In this document: one piece after another, positions 24,450-32,834 of the stretch | How the letters are laid out: each line of letters begins with the position of its first letter | Numbering within the stretch: position 1 is the stretch's first letter | NCBI GenBank assembly: GCA_938045815.1 | Contig: CALIBI010000055.1 | Span: forward strand, 1-36,685 | Direction: 5' to 3' | Source: an uncultured Sulfolobales archaeon | GTDB taxonomy: Archaea > Thermoproteota > Thermoprotei_A > Sulfolobales > NBVN01 | Length of the DNA stretch: 36,685 nt | Translations under genes and position numbers: made by a program | The notes under the pieces: model-generated | What the model was told of the DNA's origin: nothing | The model's input: the letters and a program-made list of their open reading frames with translations, nothing else | Databases searched by the model: none

Positions 24450-24901
24450 TCCTCAAACACCCTCATCAAGCATTCGTGTAAGTCTCTCAAACTCCTAACC
24501 CCAACCAAAGTAGCTGAGACCTTAATCACGTCATCCCCGTCCATCAGCATGATCTTCCCTGAGAAAGCGTCCTGCTTACTAAGCCTCAAGTAAATTATGG
24601 AGTTTTTTGAGCCGACACGCCTCCCTAACGTAGCGGTGAGGAGAGACCTATCCGTAACGTTTAGTGAGCACAAGATATGCCTAAACACGCTGTCCTCATC
24701 TCTTCTGTCCTTAAACCTCACATTGATTAGTGTTATGGGGTTCCCGTAATGCCCCTGAACCACTTGCTCCTCCATCAACGCTTTCTCTCTCAGTTGCTGG
24801 GGGAGAACATTCAGTACTGCCTGCCTAACCCTACCTAAGTCTTCAGTACTGTGCGCGAAAACACTTAAAACAATGTTGCTTGCTACTCGCTGCTTACTCA
24901 T
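24431..24901 (-). CDS. COG1325-type RNA-binding protein, predicted exosome-associated
   Basis: This 156-residue protein is of the archaeal DUF54/COG1325 RNA-binding family, proposed as an accessory exosome subunit on the basis of conserved neighbourhood. Typical features are the opening FAHSTEDLGRVRQAVLNVLP, QVVQGHYGNPITLINVRF (about 44-61) and the LRLSKQDAFSGKIML segment. It is expected to act with RNA processing enzymes. It lies two bases after L15e and overlaps Rpp30 by 19 bases, the usual archaeal order. Direct function is not proven for the family. Confidence 0.88.
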   Translation of the reverse strand: MSKQRVASNIVLSVFAHSTEDLGRVRQAVLNVLPQQLREKALMEEQVVQGHYGNPITLINVRFKDRRDEDSVFRHILCSLNVTDRSLLTATLGRRVGSKNSIIYLRLSKQDAFSGKIMLMDGDDVIKVSATLVGVRSLRDLHECLMRVFEECGLST

Positions 24902-24903
24902 GA

Positions 24904-25575
24904 TTACTTCTCAAGACCTAACTCCTTAGCTTTGTCTTGAGGTAGTATTAACCTAGCACCTCTTGAAGCCTCGTGCCTCTTCCTCAACTTCCTCTCTTTC
25001 GCTTTCTTCTTCCACTTCCAGTGGTGGGTTCCTCTAACACCTCTATTACCTAAAAGACCTCTCATCCTCCTCCCAGCCATCGTCTTCCCTCTAAACACTC
25101 TACCTCTCTGCGACCGAGACGTTACCCAGTTTATGTCTGGGTCTGAGATTATTGCTGGGTGGTTAGGGTCTACCAGTATAACCTCAAAATACTCGTAGAC
25201 TCCGTCATCACCAACCCAGTAAGAACCAAGAACTTCTAGGTTGCGGAACTTCCTAGCAGCTTTCTCCTCAGCAATCAGTTGTTGCGGTTTCTCCGGCGCG
25301 TAACCGTAAACACCCATCCTCTTAGGTCTACGTCCTGAGTTAGGTCTAGGCTTGCTTAAACCCCCCTTCTTAACCCTAACCCTCGCAACAACAAAACCTT
25401 GCTTAGCTTCATAACCTATGGCTCTAGCTCTATCGAGTCTCGTAGGCTTCTCAATCCTTACTACCGTGGGAGCTCTCCTCCACTCTATGTAGCGCTCCCT
25501 CATCAACTCCTTCATAGGGCTGGAATCAAGATCTCTCCACGCCTCAGCAATATAGTCGTACACAGATTTCACCAT
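24904..25575 (-). CDS. rpl15e: 50S ribosomal protein L15e
   Basis: This 223-residue basic ribosomal protein has the full L15e pattern: [51 protein letters not shown], the [18 protein letters not shown] block (about 133-150), and [20 protein letters not shown], with a basic tail. It is the first gene of the RNase P operon. TATA-like CTTTTAAAC (25610-25618) lies about 35-43 bases upstream of ATG 25575. Confidence 0.97.
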   Translation of the reverse strand: MVKSVYDYIAEAWRDLDSSPMKELMRERYIEWRRAPTVVRIEKPTRLDRARAIGYEAKQGFVVARVRVKKGGLSKPRPNSGRRPKRMGVYGYAPEKPQQLIAEEKAARKFRNLEVLGSYWVGDDGVYEYFEVILVDPNHPAIISDPDINWVTSRSQRGRVFRGKTMAGRRMRGLLGNRGVRGTHHWKWKKKAKERKLRKRHEASRGARLILPQDKAKELGLEK

Positions 25576-25609
25576 CCTACTCCCACTCCCTCAAATAGAT
25601 GCTACAAGG

Positions 25610-25618
25610 GTTTAAAAG
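25610..25618 (-). promoter_or_regulatory. TATA box of the rpl15e-RNase P operon
   Basis: The minus-strand CTTTTAAAC lies about 35-43 bases before the L15e ATG, in the gap that separates the operon from the divergent pseudogene. Confidence 0.5.
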
Positions 25619-25663
25619 ACCTTCTCCTGACTGATAACAACCTTAAATCTGAGTCTACGCAGC

Positions 25664-26170
25664 GTGCGGGGAACAACCAAAAATATGATGAGAACCTCAG
25701 CAGTGCCTGGAATTCAGACACGTTATCGCGGGAGCGATAGAGAAATCATTAAGAACACGACCAAAGACTGGAAGAACATTAGTAAAAGATTAGAAGAACT
25801 AACTAATATTGTTGCTGAGTTGGTTAAGAGAGTTTCTGCTCTAGAGCAGGTTACTAGTGTTCTGGCTGAAGCCTTAGTTACTAGGTATGTGTACGAAGAT
25901 ATAGCTCGAGAGACCCCTTTTAGGAGTGAACGCACGCTAAAGAAGTTTAGGAATGCTAGATCTGACGAACTTAATATAAACCTAATGATTGAGAGCGACT
26001 AGAGTGCTTATGTCGTGGAGGTTAAGGTGAGACCCAAGTATGAGGATGTAGGTAGTCTCTCGAGTAAGCTCGACATAGTTAGGAAACATTACTAGGAGAA
26101 ATTACGTATTTTAGTTGGGGTGCGGGTTGGTGGGTAAGTAGGAGCTTACGTGATGAGGAAGGAATCGTGA
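25664..26170 (+). pseudogene. decayed coiled-coil/PD-(D/E)XK-like (DUF3782-type) gene
   Basis: One continuous frame carries the family's features but has four in-frame stops: TAG 26000-26002, TAG 26093-26095, TAA 26135-26137 and TGA 26168-26170. Before the first stop is a coiled-coil (SKRLEELTNIVAELVKRVSALEQV) typical of archaeal DUF3782 proteins. After it the frame continues YVVEVKVRPKYEDVGSL with SSKLDIVRKHY, the E-x-K core of the restriction-endonuclease-like fold, then RILVGVRVGG. All four lesions are substitutions, with no frame change, so decay looks recent. The 5' end also seems short. The intact family is widespread in hyperthermophilic Crenarchaeota with unknown function. 26171-26292 holds nothing I can identify. 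Confidence 0.7.
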
Positions 26171-26292
26171 CGTATGCATACTAGATTCACTACACGCATA
26201 AATACCTCGATAGTATTCTTTAATTGAATTTGAAGCAATCCTTCAGAACTAAGCTATCGTAAGTTCTATGGTGTTCTAGGTTCTTACGTTTA

Positions 26293-27513
26293 TTATTTTG
26301 TTGAGACAACCTTAATTACGTCATTATTTCGTAGCTCGTACGTACCACCAATCCTCTTGTTTTCTTTAGCTAGTATAGCGTAGAGGAACCCCTTACCTAA
26401 GTCTGTGTGAACTAGGTATGCGAGTTCTTGTGTTGTGGTTCCTTTCCTGACTAAGTAAGCGTCTGGGAGTATATTACCGCTGCTATCAGTAAACTTGTGC
26501 GGGTCCTCAACCGGGTAAACTACGATGTAGTTCAAGACATCGAAAACAGCTGTGTTTAGTGCTTGCTGAACACCAGTCCCTCCAAACTTCCTCATGAATT
26601 CTCTTATCTTGTCTAGAGCTGCCTTCTGTTTAGGGTTGAGTTTGCTTTCATCAATTATCGTGAAGTCACTGTCTCCTGGAAGATACTTAATTAGTCCAGA
26701 CCTGGAAGCTTTCCTTAGGGCTAGCTCGTAGAGGGAGCTGGTAGGTATGAAAACCCTGTTCTTGAGAGTCTTGAGTATTTTGTTGACGTTATCGAGTGCT
26801 TCAGGCACGTCAGCCTTATTACCAACTATGACTGTTGGTTTCGCGACCTCACGTAGCTTGAATACGAAACTCCTTAATTCCTCATCACGCCAAGAACTAG
26901 GCTTAGTTAACTCAAGACTACTTAGTTTCAGAGCAGTAACCACGTGTTCACGCCTTATCGAAAGACCTGAAACTCTCTTAGTTAAGGCATCCACTACTTG
27001 ATCCCAGGGGAGATTATCAAGACCTCTAGCAAACCTGACCCAATCTCTACTCAGTATCCCGTAAAACCACTCATTAACCTCACTCTCTATACTCAGAACC
27101 TCCTCTACCGGGTCGTAGGTACCGGGAGGTACTGGTCTCCCCTCCTCGTCCGTAGACCCGGAAACATCTACTACGTGAATAAGTACGTCAGCTTGTCTTA
27201 AGTCATCCATGAACTTATTCCCTAGACCCCTACCAGTATGTGAGCCTTTTATCAGGCCCGCAACATCCATCAACTTCACCGGTATCATCCTAAACCCATC
27301 TAAACACACGGAGTTCTTCGGATCACATTTACTCAGTCCTAACTCTGTGTGAACGCATTTAGTCCTAACGTAAGCTATACCTACGTTAGGTTCTATAGTT
27401 ACGAAAGGTCTGTTCTCTATCTTGACATCTATTAAGGTAGCTGCCGCGAAGAACGTTGACTTACCTACGTTAGTCTTACCCACAACTCCTATGAGGGGTG
27501 GTGTTGGAGGCAG
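26293..27513 (-). CDS. YchF/OBG-like archaeal GTPase, probable CTG start
   Basis: This GTPase of about 406 residues is of the archaeal OBG/YchF-related group. G1 is GVVGKTNVGKST, G3 is DVAGLIKGSHTGRGLGNKF, G4 is VGNKAD, and a C-terminal TGS domain follows (YPVEDPHKFTDSSGNILPDAYLVRKGTT, then HTDLGKGFLYAI). It probably binds ribosomes or translation factors. The first standard in-frame start (GTG 27483) would remove the beta strand just before the P-loop. Upstream, CTG 27513 directly follows an in-frame TAG and sits six bases after GAGGTG, giving LPPTPPLIGVVGKTNVGKST, which matches the family start. I therefore place the start at CTG. Confidence 0.9.
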   Translation of the reverse strand: MPPTPPLIGVVGKTNVGKSTFFAAATLIDVKIENRPFVTIEPNVGIAYVRTKCVHTELGLSKCDPKNSVCLDGFRMIPVKLMDVAGLIKGSHTGRGLGNKFMDDLRQADVLIHVVDVSGSTDEEGRPVPPGTYDPVEEVLSIESEVNEWFYGILSRDWVRFARGLDNLPWDQVVDALTKRVSGLSIRREHVVTALKLSSLELTKPSSWRDEELRSFVFKLREVAKPTVIVGNKADVPEALDNVNKILKTLKNRVFIPTSSLYELALRKASRSGLIKYLPGDSDFTIIDESKLNPKQKAALDKIREFMRKFGGTGVQQALNTAVFDVLNYIVVYPVEDPHKFTDSSGNILPDAYLVRKGTTTQELAYLVHTDLGKGFLYAILAKENKRIGGTYELRNNDVIKVVSTK

Positions 27514-27519
27514 CTAAAA

Positions 27520-27525
27520 CACCTC
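27520..27525 (-). promoter_or_regulatory. Shine-Dalgarno GAGGTG deciding a CTG start
   Basis: GAGGTG on the minus strand is six bases before CTG 27513 of the YchF-like gene, the spacing expected for an initiation codon. No standard start codon lies at that distance in the right frame. Confidence 0.6.
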
Positions 27526-27568
27526 ACCACAATGTAAATACTTAAGACACCTAATATGTGGGGGCTCA

Positions 27569-28855
27569 CTAACCAACCCACAGACTCTTGTCTACTCCGC
27601 ACTCACCCCTCAATACTCTTATGTCTTCCTCACTCACGTACACGCTGCATGGAGGTACGTCGCGAGTTACTACAGCTCCCGGATAAATCCAGGAGTAAGC
27701 ACCTACCTTCACTCCAGGCATGGTGGATACGTCCACACCAGTCCTCACGTGATCACCGAAAACAGCTCCGAACTTAATCCTGTCGGTTGATTCTTTCACC
27801 CCCTTAACAACGTAGCTTACTGGCTTCTCATCAAATCTTAGGTTAGCGGTTATCGTGCCGGCACCTAGGTTGCAGTTCTCACCCACTATTGAGTCCCCCA
27901 CGTAAGCAAGGTGAGACACGTGTGTCTTGCTCATTATGATGCTCTCCTTAACCTCAACACTAAACCCTACCTTAGCTCCGTCAAGAATTACTGTGTATGG
28001 TCTGATGTAGGAGTTAGGACCTACTACCGCGTTACGCCCCACGTAGGCAGGACCCACCACGTAAGTTCCGGAGAGGATTTCAGCACCCTCATCCACGTAG
28101 ACAGCATCCTTTATCACGGCACCGGACTCAACCCTACCCTTAATCACTGGTTCTCTCCAGGAAGACATTAAGTCTTTGTTTAGCTCGAGCAGGTTCCAAG
28201 GCCTCCCCAAATCTCTCCAGTAACTTAGCTTAACCACGTGCACTCTCTCCTCCCTACCAAGCTTAACGACAGCGTCTGTTAACTCGTACTCGCCTCTAGG
28301 ACTCGGCTGAAGCTCTTCGAGATACCTCCTTATCTTGCTACTCAGTACGTAGATACCTGCGTTGATGAGACTAGAACGCGCTACCTCAGGCTTCTCGATA
28401 ATGTCCCTCAAAACCAGGTTCTCGTCAACTACTAAGACACCGTACCTCCTAGGATCACTCACCTCGTAAGCCCCGATAAGATTCTTACCCGCCTTAACGA
28501 GCTTACCAACATCATCGTACCCCACGTAAATATCTCCGTAAACAACCAGGAAGTAGTCAGAACTAATCTCTTCAAGACCTCTCCTCACAGCGTCTCCCGT
28601 GCCGAGAGGCTTCCCTTGATCAACTACCCTCACATCACAGGAAAACTTCTCAGCTAGTAGTCGCGCTCTCTCCACTACCTGATCTTTCAGGTAACTAACC
28701 ACAACAACTATCTTGTTAATCCCGGCTCTAGCGAGATTCTCTACGTGGTGGTCCAGCAACAACTTACTGATTACGGGGATCATTACTTTATTCCTAGTAT
28801 GAGTTAGAGGCTCTAAACCCCTCCCATAACCAGCAGCTAGTAGTAAAGCCTCCAT
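27569..28855 (-). CDS. GlmU-like sugar-1-phosphate nucleotidyltransferase/acetyltransferase
   Basis: This 428-residue two-domain protein resembles Sulfolobus ST0452: an N-terminal nucleotidyltransferase (about 1-225; LLLAAGYGRGLEPLTHTRNK, GKPLGTGDAVRRGL, LVVYGDIYVG, RDIIEKPE, LINAGIYVL) and a C-terminal left-handed beta-helix (about 235-420; GPNSYIRPYTVI, HLAYVGDSIVGENCNLGAGT, HVRTGVDVSTMPGVKVGAYSWIYPGAVV). It should make UDP-N-acetyl sugars for surface glycans. The signature GxGxR is altered: Gly replaces the usual Arg and an Arg sits one place earlier, which may affect nucleotide handling. ATG 28855, with TATA-like CTTTAAATAC about 30-40 bases upstream (28886-28895). Confidence 0.9.
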   Translation of the reverse strand: MEALLLAAGYGRGLEPLTHTRNKVMIPVISKLLLDHHVENLARAGINKIVVVVSYLKDQVVERARLLAEKFSCDVRVVDQGKPLGTGDAVRRGLEEISSDYFLVVYGDIYVGYDDVGKLVKAGKNLIGAYEVSDPRRYGVLVVDENLVLRDIIEKPEVARSSLINAGIYVLSSKIRRYLEELQPSPRGEYELTDAVVKLGREERVHVVKLSYWRDLGRPWNLLELNKDLMSSWREPVIKGRVESGAVIKDAVYVDEGAEILSGTYVVGPAYVGRNAVVGPNSYIRPYTVILDGAKVGFSVEVKESIIMSKTHVSHLAYVGDSIVGENCNLGAGTITANLRFDEKPVSYVVKGVKESTDRIKFGAVFGDHVRTGVDVSTMPGVKVGAYSWIYPGAVVTRDVPPCSVYVSEEDIRVLRGECGVDKSLWVG

Positions 28856-28885
28856 AACAGACCCACTAACAAGATAAGGAACTCA

Positions 28886-28895
28886 GTATTTAAAG
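28886..28895 (-). promoter_or_regulatory. TATA box of the GlmU-like gene
   Basis: The minus-strand CTTTAAATAC is placed 31-40 bases before ATG 28855, in the 80-base gap after S3Ae. Confidence 0.5.
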
Positions 28896-28935
28896 TCTTC
28901 CGCACACACCTAATCAATTAAGGTGAAGCAAGAAA

Positions 28936-29580
28936 TTAAGAGGTTGTGGTTTCCTGGCTCGCGTAGCTGCTTGCTGAGGAACGACTCTCCAGTCCCTCAC
29001 GTGTTTTGGCGTAGAGTAGTTTCGACTTATATATCTCTACTTTCCTGATCGGGTATATCTTCTTGCAAGACTCGAAAATCTCAGCAGCCAGGGTACCGAA
29101 AACCATGCTCTTCACGAGTTCTGCTAGACTTAATTGCGATGCTCTCTCACTCAATACCCTCATCATTTCCTTCCTAATCGCGTGTCTCTGACTAGTCTTA
29201 CACCTGTAGGTAGTTAGTGAGACAGCCGTAACCCTCAAGACATAACCATCGTTAGTGGTTACGTCACATATAGCTGCTACCTTACTAGACTTCCTCCTTA
29301 TGAGAGACCTCATGTAGTCTCTAGCTAACTCATGCCCCTTAAACCACGTGCGTGCGACGTCCTCGTCAACACCAACCACCTGGAACTTAAGTATTATGTG
29401 GTGCTTACTGTAGTCCCCAGTAAGATCGAATAGAGAAACCTCGAAAGTCCTCCCCAAAATCTTGGAGGTGTCGTCAGCCGGAGTCGTAGCTATATCAACG
29501 CTGCCGAAAAACTCTGGCGTCAAGACCCTAAACCACTTCTTCAACTTCCACTTATCTTTTACTGGTGGTGCTCTCGACAT
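28936..29580 (-). CDS. rps3ae: 30S ribosomal protein S3Ae (S1e)
   Basis: This 214-residue small-subunit protein starts VKDKWKLKKWFRVLTPEFFG, with LGRTFEVSLFDLTGDYSKHHI, CKTSQRHAIRKEMMRV and the conserved end IYPIRKVEIYKSKLL. Length is typical of archaeal S3Ae. ATG 29580 has a TATA-like GTTTTATAAG (29612-29621) about 32-41 bases upstream, so it can be expressed apart from the Pcc1 gene upstream. Confidence 0.95.
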   Translation of the reverse strand: MSRAPPVKDKWKLKKWFRVLTPEFFGSVDIATTPADDTSKILGRTFEVSLFDLTGDYSKHHIILKFQVVGVDEDVARTWFKGHELARDYMRSLIRRKSSKVAAICDVTTNDGYVLRVTAVSLTTYRCKTSQRHAIRKEMMRVLSERASQLSLAELVKSMVFGTLAAEIFESCKKIYPIRKVEIYKSKLLYAKTREGLESRSSASSYASQETTTS

Positions 29581-29611
29581 CTTCGTGACCTATACCTACT
29601 TCTAGTTAAGG

Positions 29612-29621
29612 CTTATAAAAC
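29612..29621 (-). promoter_or_regulatory. TATA box of rps3ae
   Basis: The minus-strand GTTTTATAAG lies about 32-41 bases before the S3Ae start, within the 82-base gap after pcc1. Confidence 0.5.
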
Positions 29622-29662
29622 TTACTAGGTGTTGCCGGGTTCGCCGCGTCAGCGCGTGAGTA

Positions 29663-29908
29663 TCAAGTAATAGTTTCTAGTAACATCTTATAGAGCCTAA
29701 GTATCTCCTCAGACGTTGAGGTAGCTGTCCTGACAGCTTCAGGTGTTGGCGGGCCCTCATAAATTATCGTGAATACTGCCTCACCACCCCCGACCTCGTG
29801 AGTTATGGTGAAGTTTCTCGGTGGGTGAGCATCATCGGGTAGTGTTGCTTTGTGGAGAGCTTCAAGAAGTCTTGAGTCACTACTCCTTAAGCGAATCTTA
29901 ACGATCAT
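29663..29908 (-). CDS. pcc1: KEOPS complex subunit Pcc1
   Basis: This 81-residue protein is the dimer-forming subunit of the KEOPS complex, which makes the t6A modification at A37 of ANN-decoding tRNAs. It shows the small alpha/beta pattern of Pcc1: an opening strand VKIRLRSSDSRLLEALHKA, a central FTIIYEGPPTPEAVRTATSTSEEILRLYKML helix pair with the conserved R-x-x-x-x-S. It lies 18 bases after the RecJ/Cdc45-like gene in a translation-linked cluster that also contains Bud32 and Kae1. Confidence 0.85.
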   Translation of the reverse strand: MIVKIRLRSSDSRLLEALHKATLPDDAHPPRNFTITHEVGGGEAVFTIIYEGPPTPEAVRTATSTSEEILRLYKMLLETIT

Positions 29909-29926
29909 CCTCAGGAATAAGCACCT

Positions 29927-31048
29927 CTACACAGAAACCCCGCTCAAGACTACGTAACCACCGTGTGTGGGATTCTTGGTGGTGAGTGTTCTCCTGTCTT
30001 TCTGCGTGAGTGAAGCCATACTCACGTAGTACTTCTTGTCGTACTCAATAACTACTTGGGTTTTGGAAGGATCCAGTATGTTGAGACCCCACAACACCTT
30101 ACTCAAGATCGTTGCGGATATGTTGCTGGGGTCACCACTAATAATAAGGTTCTTAGCCTTGGTGGTGTTTGTTTTCTCGCTGATTAGCTTATCTACGTGT
30201 TCCTTCATGCTCTTAATACTCCTCACGTAGTGTAGGTAGTAATTCCTCATGTAGTTCGTGTTTATGGTGGACGCTATGAATCCCTCAAAACCTCTGACGT
30301 CTAGTAACCAAGTGATGAAGTACGCTAGAGTTGTTAAGTCTTTCACGAACCACGCATGCTTAATCACGTAAGTCTTCAGCCTCATCTTGTCTTGAGGAAC
30401 CTTATATAGGTCGGGCAGGAGCTTAAGCGTATCACTCAAACTCTCTCTAACCATGCTTGAAGGCACGTAGAGATCTATCCCCATAGCTATTGTTTGGGTT
30501 GGTGTGGTGAAGTAAGGTGTTACTGGTGCTTCAGCAACTTCTAGAAGACCCTCATTAACTAAGGAACTCAGGAAGTTCTTATCCTCCGTACTCATCTTTA
30601 GCTCCTTAATTCTCGGTAAGTACTTAGCGTACGTCGCTGAAGCAGCCACATACTTTAACTCCCTACTAACCGGCGTGAACTCCACCAACAAATTAATCAG
30701 TTCCGGGAGTAGTGAGGAGTACCTAATTATTGTTTTGTTCTTCACCCGCGATACTTGAGTCTCACTCGATGACTGAAAAACAACACACTCATCACACTCC
30801 GCGGGAGGTATGTTAATACCTAAAACCCTAACACCTAACTCCGTCGTTGATGGCACGTAGTCCGGCAGTATCTCGGCATTAATATCCATAGACCTGAAAA
30901 CCTTAAACAACAAACTACCTGCTGTTAGTGATTCCGCGTCGAAGCAAGACACTATCCTGACTAAAGCCCCACTCTTCTTAACGTTATCTAGAAACTCGTG
31001 GAAAGCGTCAACGTCTGAGATACTCCCCTGAACCAAAAATACACCCAA
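29927..31048 (-). CDS. RecJ/Cdc45-like DHH-superfamily protein, catalytic motifs degenerate
   Basis: This 373-residue protein occupies the place of archaeal RecJ/Cdc45 homologs, next to rps15 and pcc1. The N-terminal segment IVSCFDAESLTAGSLLFKVF resembles motif I (D-A-D-G-x-x-A/S) but keeps only one Asp. A DHH triad is not found, and the expected motif II region reads ECDECVVFQSS. The protein is therefore probably inactive as a nuclease and could be a Cdc45-type structural partner of GINS-MCM. The call rests on position and weak motif likeness. The start is TTG 31048 without a strong Shine-Dalgarno. Confidence 0.6.
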   Translation of the reverse strand: MGVFLVQGSISDVDAFHEFLDNVKKSGALVRIVSCFDAESLTAGSLLFKVFRSMDINAEILPDYVPSTTELGVRVLGINIPPAECDECVVFQSSSETQVSRVKNKTIIRYSSLLPELINLLVEFTPVSRELKYVAASATYAKYLPRIKELKMSTEDKNFLSSLVNEGLLEVAEAPVTPYFTTPTQTIAMGIDLYVPSSMVRESLSDTLKLLPDLYKVPQDKMRLKTYVIKHAWFVKDLTTLAYFITWLLDVRGFEGFIASTINTNYMRNYYLHYVRSIKSMKEHVDKLISEKTNTTKAKNLIISGDPSNISATILSKVLWGLNILDPSKTQVVIEYDKKYYVSMASLTQKDRRTLTTKNPTHGGYVVLSGVSV

Positions 31049-31091
31049 CTAATTTTTCCGGTGACCCCTTAATTAAGATTAGGGGTGTGGA

Positions 31092-31571
31092 TTACTTACT
31101 CTCGGTGTAGGGGATTAGCGGTCTCTGAGTAAGTATTTTGGCTTCCTCAGGATCGTACTTCCAGTCTGGAGGTAGCTTACCAACCCTCTTGTAGTACTTG
31201 ACTAGTCTATGTATTTTCGACTCAACACTTATCAACCCCCTCAGTGAGTGTTTGTCTTTAGGATACTCACTTAAGTGTCTCCTCAGATTAACTGCTTTCC
31301 TTATTAGGTTGTAGAGGTCTTCAGGTATTACGGGACTTAAGCCATACCTCCCTAAAACCTCAGTAATCTTGGCGTTGAGGACTGCCTTCGCTAGAGGAAC
31401 CCCGTACTGGTCTCTCAGGATTACCCCGATCATTGATGGTGGGTAGCCCTTCCTAGCTAACTCAATAATTATTGATTCTACCTCCTCCGGAGTGTACTGG
31501 AGCCACTTAGGAGTAACTAGTGTTGGGGGTCTTGTTGAGTGTGACTTACCCTTCTCTTTCTTCTTCCTCAT
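31092..31571 (-). CDS. rps15: 30S ribosomal protein S15 (S13e)
   Basis: This 159-residue archaeal S15 has an N-terminal extension ([22 protein letters not shown], with [16 protein letters not shown]) and the S15 core ([28 protein letters not shown], then [26 protein letters not shown]). It binds the central domain of 16S rRNA. ATG 31571 lies 11 bases after the ITPase stop, so it is cotranscribed. Confidence 0.96.
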   Translation of the reverse strand: MRKKKEKGKSHSTRPPTLVTPKWLQYTPEEVESIIIELARKGYPPSMIGVILRDQYGVPLAKAVLNAKITEVLGRYGLSPVIPEDLYNLIRKAVNLRRHLSEYPKDKHSLRGLISVESKIHRLVKYYKRVGKLPPDWKYDPEEAKILTQRPLIPYTESK

Positions 31572-31582
31572 TCCAGCACCTA

Positions 31583-32194
31583 CTAAATCTCACGTGCTCG
31601 GGATTTATAAGCAGTTCTCAACCAATCAACCATAGCTCTGAAAGCCTTACCTCTATGCGATAATGAATTCTTGGTTTCTAGGTCCATCTCAGCGAACGTT
31701 TTCTCGTGACCTTCAGGAATGAATATAGGGTCGAAACCAAACCCGCCCGATCCCCTAGCCTCAAGAGATATCGTGCCGGTCACAAAGCCTCTGAAAACTC
31801 TGAAGCCTTGGGTAGGTTGATGCAGAACTATGACTGACTCGAAGTAAGCACTCCTCTCACTAAAGCCTGACAAGAGCTTCAGCACTCCGCTCACACCTAT
31901 GGTTCTGTATACGTAGCTACTGAAAGGTCCCGGGAACCCTTTTAGGGGTTTTATGTAGAGTCCGGCGTCCTCAACGAAGAATAACTCATTCCTTAAGTGG
32001 AGTGATGCTTGAGCAGCACTGTAGAGAGCTATCTGTGTTAAGTCGTCAGACTGTATCTCAACCTTATCCACACTAACCGGAACAACATCAACACACTCCC
32101 TAACACCTAACTCTCTGAACTCCCTGATCTTGCCTTCGTTCCTGGAGACTAAGAAGACCTTAAGTACCTCCCCGCACTCTCCTCTCCTCAACAT
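31583..32194 (-). CDS. XTP/dITP pyrophosphatase (HAM1/RdgB family)
   Basis: This enzyme of about 200 residues hydrolyses non-standard purine nucleotides such as dITP and XTP, keeping them out of nucleic acids. Motifs are [17 protein letters not shown] near the start, [47 protein letters not shown] and [10 protein letters not shown], all as in HAM1 proteins. ATG 32194 overlaps the Bud32 3' end by 35 bases. Homologs usually begin close to KVFLVS, so the first ten residues may not be translated, but no standard start codon lies there. Confidence 0.92.
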   Translation of the reverse strand: MLRRGECGEVLKVFLVSRNEGKIREFRELGVRECVDVVPVSVDKVEIQSDDLTQIALYSAAQASLHLRNELFFVEDAGLYIKPLKGFPGPFSSYVYRTIGVSGVLKLLSGFSERSAYFESVIVLHQPTQGFRVFRGFVTGTISLEARGSGGFGFDPIFIPEGHEKTFAEMDLETKNSLSHRGKAFRAMVDWLRTAYKSRAREI

Positions 32195-32834
32195 ACCTAC
32201 CCCGCATCCTAATCTCCTTAACCTTTAATAGTAGGGAATCCACGAACTCCCTACCCAGAACTCTCGCGTAACCTCTAACGAAGTTTCTCAGCAGTAATTC
32301 CTTAAGACCGTAGTGAGTACTCTCAACAGACCTTATGAGTAGGTGGAGATCAGTAGCTAGGTCTTCCAACCTCCTTGAATACCTAGCTAAACCAAAATCA
32401 ATCAAGTAGACATCACCACCCTTAACCACGACGTTAGATGTCGTTATATCCCCGTGAACAACCCCGGCCTCATGAATCCTCGCAACCAACTCACCCAAAC
32501 TCTCGATGTGTTTGAGTGCTTCGTCAGGATCCGCACGTATTAAGTCCCTCAGCAAAACCCCCTCAACAAACTCCATAACTATTAAGCCAGCACCCAAGTC
32601 TACGTAGTAGATTGCCGGGACGTTAAGTCCCCTCAACCTGAGGTCAGCCAGGATCTTAGCCTCGACCTCACTCCTCCCCCTAATAAGGAGGGAATCTAGC
32701 TCGTTATCTCTGTAGGGCTTCCTAACCCTAACCTTATATATTGCTGGGAGACCCTCAAAACAAGCCTTAATTAAGACTGCTTCAGCACCTAAAGCAACTA
32801 CTTCAGGGGAGCCAGGGCACGTCAACCTGGTCAA
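32160..32834 (-). CDS. bud32: KEOPS kinase/ATPase subunit Bud32
   Basis: This 224-residue small atypical protein kinase is part of KEOPS. It has the nucleotide loop GAEAVLIKACFEG, catalytic loop HGDITTSNVVV (Asp, Asn present) and DFG in YLIDFGLARYS. It acts as an ATPase that supports Kae1. The probable start is TTG 32834, overlapping the Kae1 3' end by 32 bases. In several archaea the two are one fused gene, and here they are separate but tightly coupled. The RdgB gene overlaps its 3' end by 35 bases. Confidence 0.94.
   Translation of the reverse strand: MTRLTCPGSPEVVALGAEAVLIKACFEGLPAIYKVRVRKPYRDNELDSLLIRGRSEVEAKILADLRLRGLNVPAIYYVDLGAGLIVMEFVEGVLLRDLIRADPDEALKHIESLGELVARIHEAGVVHGDITTSNVVVKGGDVYLIDFGLARYSRRLEDLATDLHLLIRSVESTHYGLKELLLRNFVRGYARVLGREFVDSLLLKVKEIRMRGRYVEERRVRGGT

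Noticed and set aside
26000-26095. pyrrolysine-type recoding of TAG in the pseudogene
   Set aside because: The frame also has TAA and TGA stops and no pyrrolysine genes are in the window; ordinary decay is simpler.
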